In this document: positions 6,193 through 9,725 of the stretch, one piece after another
How positions within the stretch are numbered: position 1 is the first letter of the stretch
Layout of the letters: the number at the start of each line of letters is the position of its first letter
Assembly: GCA_943326655.2 (NCBI GenBank)
Contig: CALPUC020000025.1
Location: 1-9,725 of the forward strand
Source: Rhodoluna limnophila
GTDB taxonomy: Bacteria; Actinomycetota; Actinomycetes; Actinomycetales; Microbacteriaceae
Direction: 5' to 3'
DNA length: 9,725 nucleotides
Notes under the pieces: model-generated
Seen by the model: the letters and a program-made list of their open reading frames with translations, nothing else
Database searches by the model: none
Told to the model about the DNA's origin: nothing
Position numbers and translations under genes: made by a program

Positions 6193-7038
6193 CTAAACTG
6201 CAGGATTAGAACGGTCGGAAACCAGTTTTCCACCGTTGAAAGTAGTTCCAACTTCACGGTAGTAGCCAGACAGAATCTTCTCCACCGGAAGAATTGACTT
6301 AAGTTCATCCCACTGTGAGTCGTGAAGCTCCAGTGTGGCGTCACCTTTCCAAGCCTGACCACCTTCGAAGTCGACACCGCTCATGGTGATGATCTGATCT
6401 AGCGAGTTGCCAGCACCTGGAGTTATCGATGGAACCCAGCGGTGGTGAAGCATCGGGTGCCCGTTTACGAAACCGTTCGTATCGCTTGGCTCGCGTAAAG
6501 TGACCACTGCGGAAGCTAGTCGGTGGTCGTAGGCCGCTAGTGAAGCACCAATCTTCGCACCCGCTTCAAGGCGAGGAGCCGCCTTGCCGAAGTTCATAAC
6601 TCGAGTTACCCCCATCGAGCCGATCTTCTTTGGATAACCCTGGAAGAAACCTCTAGCTAGCGCAAAGTCTTTGGTAACCCAAATCGCAACACAGCGAGAG
6701 TAGGTCACTCCCTCGTACTTGCAGCGAACCACGGCAAAAGTCTCTAGATACTGAGAACGAAGCGGGTCGAGTAGCTCTTCTCCACCGGTTGAGCAACTCT
6801 GCCAGTCGGCCCAAATCAGTGCCACAGCGCCGGGATTTTCATCGGCTAGTTCCAGTTCCGGAGGCAACATGTTGCGCACGTTCTGAGGATCGGTGAGATA
6901 TTCAACCGTGACTAACGTCCCCGAGTAATACCAAGGCATGTTGGGCGCAATCGAGCTGTTGCCACCTGGGGTGAGTGGGGCAAAGAAACCTTTTAGTTCG
7001 GACATAACAACAACACTAGCCAATTCGTTCGTTGCCAA
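6193..7038 (-). CDS. Acetoacetate decarboxylase-family protein
   Basis: A 281-residue cytoplasmic protein of the acetoacetate decarboxylase superfamily, whose members form a Schiff base with a keto substrate through a lysine. Evidence: the segment GFFQGYPKKIGSMGVTR holds the adjacent Lys137-Lys138 expected at the active site (YPKK); upstream are VEYLTDPQNVRNMLPPELELAD and ALIWADWQSC, the usual N-terminal sheet of the family, and VNGHPMLHHRWVPSI follows in the C-terminal half. Length is near the family norm (about 245-280). Start is TTG 7038, seven bases after AGAGG (7046-7050); ATG 7005 in frame has no ribosome site, but it would put the operator entirely upstream, so it stays possible. It diverges from the permease and shares the cluster's operator motif. 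It might decarboxylate a beta-keto acid formed late in the pathway or catalyse an aldol-type reaction; true acetoacetate activity is not implied. Confidence 0.85.
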   Translation of the reverse strand: MATNELASVVVMSELKGFFAPLTPGGNSSIAPNMPWYYSGTLVTVEYLTDPQNVRNMLPPELELADENPGAVALIWADWQSCSTGGEELLDPLRSQYLETFAVVRCKYEGVTYSRCVAIWVTKDFALARGFFQGYPKKIGSMGVTRVMNFGKAAPRLEAGAKIGASLAAYDHRLASAVVTLREPSDTNGFVNGHPMLHHRWVPSITPGAGNSLDQIITMSGVDFEGGQAWKGDATLELHDSQWDELKSILPVEKILSGYYREVGTTFNGGKLVSDRSNPAV

Positions 7039-7046
7039 ACAATTAC
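7021..7046. promoter_or_regulatory. Operator-like inverted repeat over the start of the decarboxylase-like gene
   Basis: AATTCGTT (7022-7029), spacer CGTTGCCA (7030-7037) and AACAATTA (7038-7045) form an imperfect site with the GTT-N8-AAC core, and its middle (GTTCG-N3-CCAAAC) is close to the P450 operator core. It spans the TTG start and the gap to the ribosome site of the minus-strand gene. Confidence 0.5.
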
Positions 7047-7102
7047 CTCTAAAAAGTCTTTATAACAATTCCGCAATAATCCCCAAAAAACGTGCGTAAA
7101 AG

Positions 7103-7117
7103 TTGCTCTCTGAGCAA
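7103..7117. repeat. Short perfect palindrome in the decarboxylase-like/permease intergenic region
   Basis: TTGCTC (7103-7108) and GAGCAA (7112-7117) are exact complements around TCT. The minus strand of the MarR-P450 region has a similar CTCTGAG core at 2606-2614. Function unknown; it may be a second regulatory element or chance. Confidence 0.3.
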
Positions 7118-7135
7118 TTTAAAGCGCATTCTTAA

Positions 7136-7161
7136 TAAATCGTTCGGAAGTGAACGAATCA
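7136..7161. promoter_or_regulatory. Probable operator upstream of the permease gene
   Basis: TAAATCGTT (7136-7144) and AACGAATCA (7153-7161) pair at seven of nine positions around the 8-base spacer CGGAAGTG, the same 9-8-9 arrangement as upstream of the P450 and ligase. The site ends just before the ribosome site (7166-7173), so it probably covers the transcription start. Confidence 0.6.
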
Positions 7162-7165
7162 CTCA

Positions 7166-7173
7166 AAGAGGAG
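7166..7173 (+). promoter_or_regulatory. Ribosome binding site deciding the permease start
   Basis: AAGAGGAG lies six bases before ATG 7180. This favours ATG 7180 over an in-frame GTG at 7150, which would translate through the ribosome site and add ten residues. Confidence 0.8.
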
Positions 7174-7179
7174 AAAATA

Positions 7180-8688
7180 ATGGCATCTGAAAACAGCGAC
7201 GGTCAGTCGCTTCGCAAAGGGAGACTCGGCGTAGCCGGAATCGTCTTCTTTGTTGTTGCCGCATCGGCCCCGCTTGTGGGCATGACTGGTGCTGTGCCAG
7301 TTGCGATGCTGGCAGGTAACCTGACTGGAACCCCTGGAACCTACCTAGCCGTAGGTCTTGCACTACTTCTGTTCAGCGTTGGCTATGCAGCCATGAGCAA
7401 CAGAGTCACCAATGCTGGCGCTTTCTTCGCCTACGTTGGTAAGGCATTCGGCCCTAAAGCCGGAGTTGCCAGCGCATTCGCATCGATCGTTGGATATGTA
7501 ACTATCCAGTTAGCGATCTACGGATTCTTCGGTGGACTAATGGCCGGTCAGATGGCTGCCTTTGGAATCAACGTTCCTTGGTATGTCTGGACTCTGGTCG
7601 CGTGGGCTCTGGTTACCGGTCTTTCGCTACTCAGCGTCGACGTCGGTGCCAAGTTCCTCGGAGTACTGATGATTGCCGAAGTTCTTAGCCTCCTTGTTGT
7701 CGCTGTTGCGATTCTCGCTAACGGTGGCCCAGACGGCGGAGTTAACATAGCTGCATCCTTCTCACCTGAAAATATCCTCATGGGTGGCATCACCGGTGGT
7801 GCTGGAATCGCGATCGCATTCGCATTCGCATCCTTCATCGGATTCGAAGCAACCGCAATCTACGGTGAAGAGTCAGTAAACCCAAAGAAGACCGTTGCCA
7901 AGGCAACCTACTGGGCTATCGGAATCATCACCGCTCTATTCGCAGTCGTTTCGCTAGCCATGGTTACCGGAATGGGTGTGGCAACGCTTCCAGACAAGGT
8001 CATCGAGTACTCGTCGGTTGAGGGTGTTCCACTAGCCAACCCAGCTGGAGTGCTATTCGGTCTAACCGACGTCTACGTTGGTAACTGGCTAACGCAGATC
8101 ATGGGATGGCTTGTTGTATCGAGCCTGTTTGCTGGTTTGCTTGCATTCCAGAACGCAACCTCGCGCTACTTCTTTGCTCTAGGTCGTTCGGGAGTTCTCT
8201 CAAAGGGCTTTGCAAAGACCAACCCATCGGGAGCACCACAGGCTGGCGTCATCTTGACCTCAGTTCTAGCTGCTGCGGTTATCGCCTTCTTCGCGGTAGC
8301 CGGTCTAGACCCAGTCCTCAACCTCTTCTTCTGGATGAGCGCGATCACCGCTATCTCAATCTTCTTCGTGGAGATTTGGGTCAGCCTCGCGGTGGTTGCC
8401 TTCTTCATGCGTGAAGGCGGAGAGAATGTCTGGAAGTCAAAGATTGCTCCAATCGCAAGCGCTTTGGTGCTTGGCTTTGGCCTCTACCTCTTGATGAGCC
8501 GTTTCAACCTGTTGTCTGGAACAGCTCCAGAAGGTGTAGACCCATCGCTTCCTGAAAGCGCTTGGCAGTTGAGCACACTCGGCTGGAGCCTGGTTCTACT
8601 TCCATTCGTGGCAGCAGTAGTTGGCCTTGTCGTGGCATCGGTCCGCAAGGTTCACCACAGCAAGATGGTCGACGACGTCCTTTCATAG
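7180..8688 (+). CDS. APC-superfamily amino acid/amine permease
   Basis: An inner-membrane transporter of 502 residues with about 12 hydrophobic helices, of the amino acid-polyamine-organocation superfamily. The N-terminal charged stretch SLRKGRLG precedes TM1 (about 18-46), whose broken helix VVAASAPLVGMTG matches the substrate-binding TM1 of APC transporters. GFEATAIYGEESVNPKKTV (from 221) is the conserved TM6-loop motif, and FQNATSRYFFALGRSGVLSK (around 325-345) is the TM8-9 loop typical of the family. The C-terminus is short and polar. It probably imports the amine or amino acid that the cluster degrades, a role like that of PuuP. It diverges from the decarboxylase-like gene, has an operator-like repeat just upstream, and ends in a strong terminator. 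Substrate specificity cannot be read by eye. Confidence 0.94.
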   Translation: MASENSDGQSLRKGRLGVAGIVFFVVAASAPLVGMTGAVPVAMLAGNLTGTPGTYLAVGLALLLFSVGYAAMSNRVTNAGAFFAYVGKAFGPKAGVASAFASIVGYVTIQLAIYGFFGGLMAGQMAAFGINVPWYVWTLVAWALVTGLSLLSVDVGAKFLGVLMIAEVLSLLVVAVAILANGGPDGGVNIAASFSPENILMGGITGGAGIAIAFAFASFIGFEATAIYGEESVNPKKTVAKATYWAIGIITALFAVVSLAMVTGMGVATLPDKVIEYSSVEGVPLANPAGVLFGLTDVYVGNWLTQIMGWLVVSSLFAGLLAFQNATSRYFFALGRSGVLSKGFAKTNPSGAPQAGVILTSVLAAAVIAFFAVAGLDPVLNLFFWMSAITAISIFFVEIWVSLAVVAFFMREGGENVWKSKIAPIASALVLGFGLYLLMSRFNLLSGTAPEGVDPSLPESAWQLSTLGWSLVLLPFVAAVVGLVVASVRKVHHSKMVDDVLS

Positions 8689-8696
8689 TTGACAAT

Positions 8697-8733
8697 AAAA
8701 AGTGGGCCATCCTTTCGGGTGGCCCACTTTTTT
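8697..8733. terminator. Strong rho-independent terminator after the permease gene, probably bidirectional
   Basis: AAAAAGTGGGCCA (8697-8709) pairs perfectly with TGGCCCACTTTTT (8720-8732); the stem extends inward by CC/GG with one U-G pair, closing a TTTC tetraloop. Flanking A and T runs allow termination in both directions, serving the permease and the convergent YqhA-like gene. It marks the right border of the catabolic cluster. Confidence 0.92.
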
Positions 8734-8745
8734 GTTCAAAGGTTT

Positions 8746-9318
8746 TTACTTCACCGGCTTCTTGAGGGTTCCGTCCTTCTTGAGATCCTTTGCTTCCGAT
8801 TTGTGACGGTCGCCGATTACGTCCATGACAGCAAACAGAACACCGGAAACCACGAAGGTTAGGTGAATCACGATTCTCCAGATAACGCCTTCGCCAACTT
8901 TCGCGTCAGGCTCTTCGCCCAGGTGAATGAAGTCCTTCAACAGCTCGATAACCGAGATGGCAACCAGAGAACCGATTAGTTTGATCTTCAGACCAGAGAA
9001 GTCGATTGTTCCCATCCAGTGCGGGCGGTCAACCGATTCGTGGGCTGCGTCGATACGCGAAACGAAGTTCTCGTAACCGGCAAAGATCACAATCAGAATC
9101 AGGTTTGCCAACAAAACTAGGTCGAGCAATGCGAGCAGGTCGATGGTGAACGCGTGGGTGTCGCCGCCGGCCATGTTCATCAGCAGTTTGTAGAAGTCTT
9201 GCCCGAAACGAACAATCACCAACACCAGCACAACTACCAGACCTAAGTAGAGCGGGCTGAGTAGCCACCTGCTCCAGAACAGTAAGTTTTCAAGCTTGGT
9301 AGAGATTATCTTGGCCAT
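8746..9318 (-). CDS. YqhA-family (UPF0114/TIGR00645) integral membrane protein
   Basis: A 190-residue inner-membrane protein of unknown function. It has four hydrophobic helices (about 21-37, 58-81, 111-127 and 146-168) and the family's recognisable pattern: WSRWLLSPLYLGL at the first helix, LLDLVLLANLILIVIFAGYENFVS at the second, and WMGTIDFSGLKIKLIGSLVAIS before the third. The tail after residue 169 is rich in lysine and likely cytoplasmic. E. coli YqhA is 164 residues, so this one has a longer tail. ATG 9318 is chosen because CGAAAGG (9324-9330) lies five bases upstream; ATG 9339 has no comparable site. It lies beyond the permease terminator and has no operator motif, so it is probably not part of the catabolic cluster. 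Confidence 0.88.
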   Translation of the reverse strand: MAKIISTKLENLLFWSRWLLSPLYLGLVVVLVLVIVRFGQDFYKLLMNMAGGDTHAFTIDLLALLDLVLLANLILIVIFAGYENFVSRIDAAHESVDRPHWMGTIDFSGLKIKLIGSLVAISVIELLKDFIHLGEEPDAKVGEGVIWRIVIHLTFVVSGVLFAVMDVIGDRHKSEAKDLKKDGTLKKPVK

Positions 9319-9323
9319 GATTA

Positions 9324-9330
9324 CCTTTCG
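9324..9330 (-). promoter_or_regulatory. Ribosome binding site deciding the YqhA-like start
   Basis: Minus-strand CGAAAGG ends five bases before ATG 9318, favouring this start over ATG 9339 seven codons upstream. Confidence 0.65.
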
Positions 9331-9398
9331 GGTTTTCATTTAGCCTAGCCAAAATGTCTCCACCTACCTAGACAATGGAGTTGTTGATAGGGGACGAA

Positions 9399-9725
9399 AT
9401 GAACGATAAATCCAAGATTTGTTTAGCGTTAGAGATTGCCACCAAAGCCCATCTAGGCCAAACCGACAAGCTTGGGGCCAACTACATCGACCACCCGCTC
9501 AGAGTTCACCGAAACCTTCTCACCCACCCAGAGTTCCAAGCCCTCGACGCTGGGTCAAAGGACGACTGCGAGGTGGCAGCTCTTCTTCACGACGTCATCG
9601 AGGATTCCGGCACCGGCGAGGGCAGCCAAAAGTTCACGAAAGAAGATCTTCTTTCCCTCGGCTTCACGCCCAGGTCTGTCGAACTTGTAGTCCTACTAAC
9701 CTATGTTGACGGCTCTGATAAGGAC
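9399..9725 (+). CDS. Short HD-domain protein, MESH1/SpoT-hydrolase-like (3' end cut by window edge)
   Basis: The 109 visible residues show the N-terminal half of a metal-dependent HD phosphohydrolase of the RelA/SpoT type: ALEIATKAHLGQTDKLGANYIDHPLRV with His32, then EVAALLHDVIEDS with His64-Asp65 and Glu68-Asp69, the metal and catalytic residues of (p)ppGpp hydrolases. Small stand-alone proteins of this kind (MESH1-like) hydrolyse (p)ppGpp or act as nucleotide phosphohydrolases, but the exact substrate is unknown. ATG 9399 follows AGGGGA by four bases; an in-frame ATG at 9375 has no ribosome site. The rest of the protein, including any later metal ligand, lies outside the window. It is divergent from the YqhA-like gene and not obviously linked to the catabolic genes. 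Confidence 0.82.
   Translation, partial: MNDKSKICLALEIATKAHLGQTDKLGANYIDHPLRVHRNLLTHPEFQALDAGSKDDCEVAALLHDVIEDSGTGEGSQKFTKEDLLSLGFTPRSVELVVLLTYVDGSDKD

Noticed and set aside
7150..7179. GTG start for the permease
   Set aside because: The ten extra codons span the ribosome site that serves ATG 7180, and the GTG itself lies in the operator-like repeat.
8106..8414. Open frame of 102 codons inside the permease gene (plus strand, other frame)
   Set aside because: The frame lies wholly within a well-supported transporter gene and has no ribosome site or family-like motif.
8746..9725. YqhA-like and HD-domain genes as members of the catabolic system
   Set aside because: A strong terminator separates them from the permease gene, their shared promoter gap lacks the operator motif, and neither family has a link to amine degradation.
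1..9725. Phage, transposon, CRISPR or defence system
   Set aside because: No transposase, integrase, terminal repeats, spacer arrays or defence-type domains were seen; all long genes fit metabolic, transport or regulatory families.

Overview
The window reads as a compact chromosomal region of a moderate-GC actinobacterium, possibly a small-genome freshwater Microbacteriaceae-type lineage. This is inferred from protein style, frequent TTG starts, short intergenic gaps and roughly balanced GC; the sequence does not prove the taxonomy. No tRNA, rRNA, CRISPR, insertion sequence or phage gene was seen. The longest gap between genes is about 140 bases, so there is no unexplained stretch over 300 bases.

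Layout. Eight genes (1-8688) form what looks like one catabolic cluster: aldehyde dehydrogenase (-, cut by the left edge), PuuD-like C26 amidotransferase (+), MarR regulator (-), cytochrome P450 (+), class I glutamine amidotransferase (-), glutamine-synthetase-like ligase (+), acetoacetate-decarboxylase-family protein (-) and APC permease (+). A strong hairpin terminator follows the permease. Two further genes then appear unrelated: a YqhA/UPF0114 membrane protein (-) and a short HD-domain (p)ppGpp-hydrolase-like protein (+, cut by the right edge). All ten genes alternate strand. The result is divergent promoter pairs separated by convergent ends; two convergent ends overlap by 4 bp and two are sealed by hairpin terminators.

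Proposed function. Permease, gamma-glutamyl ligase, aldehyde dehydrogenase and gamma-glutamyl hydrolase are the components of the Puu-type route, in which an amine is imported, capped with glutamate, oxidised through an aldehyde to an acid, and released by hydrolysis. The amine oxidase PuuB is not seen inside the window, and a P450 sits among the genes instead. My inference is a glutamylation-dependent amine degradation pathway in which the P450 performs the oxidative step, with an acetoacetate-decarboxylase-like enzyme acting on a later keto-acid. The substrate cannot be read from sequence; polyamines, small alkylamines, cyclic secondary amines and aromatic amines are all possible.

Regulation. 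All four divergent intergenic regions of the cluster carry inverted-repeat elements built on GTT-N8-AAC or related half-sites (TCGTT / ATTGTT and complements). Two are perfect 9-8-9 inverted repeats, upstream of the P450 and of the ligase, in the same position over a TAGAWT -10 box. The MarR protein encoded in the cluster is the obvious candidate to bind them, which would make the eight single-gene transcripts one regulon.
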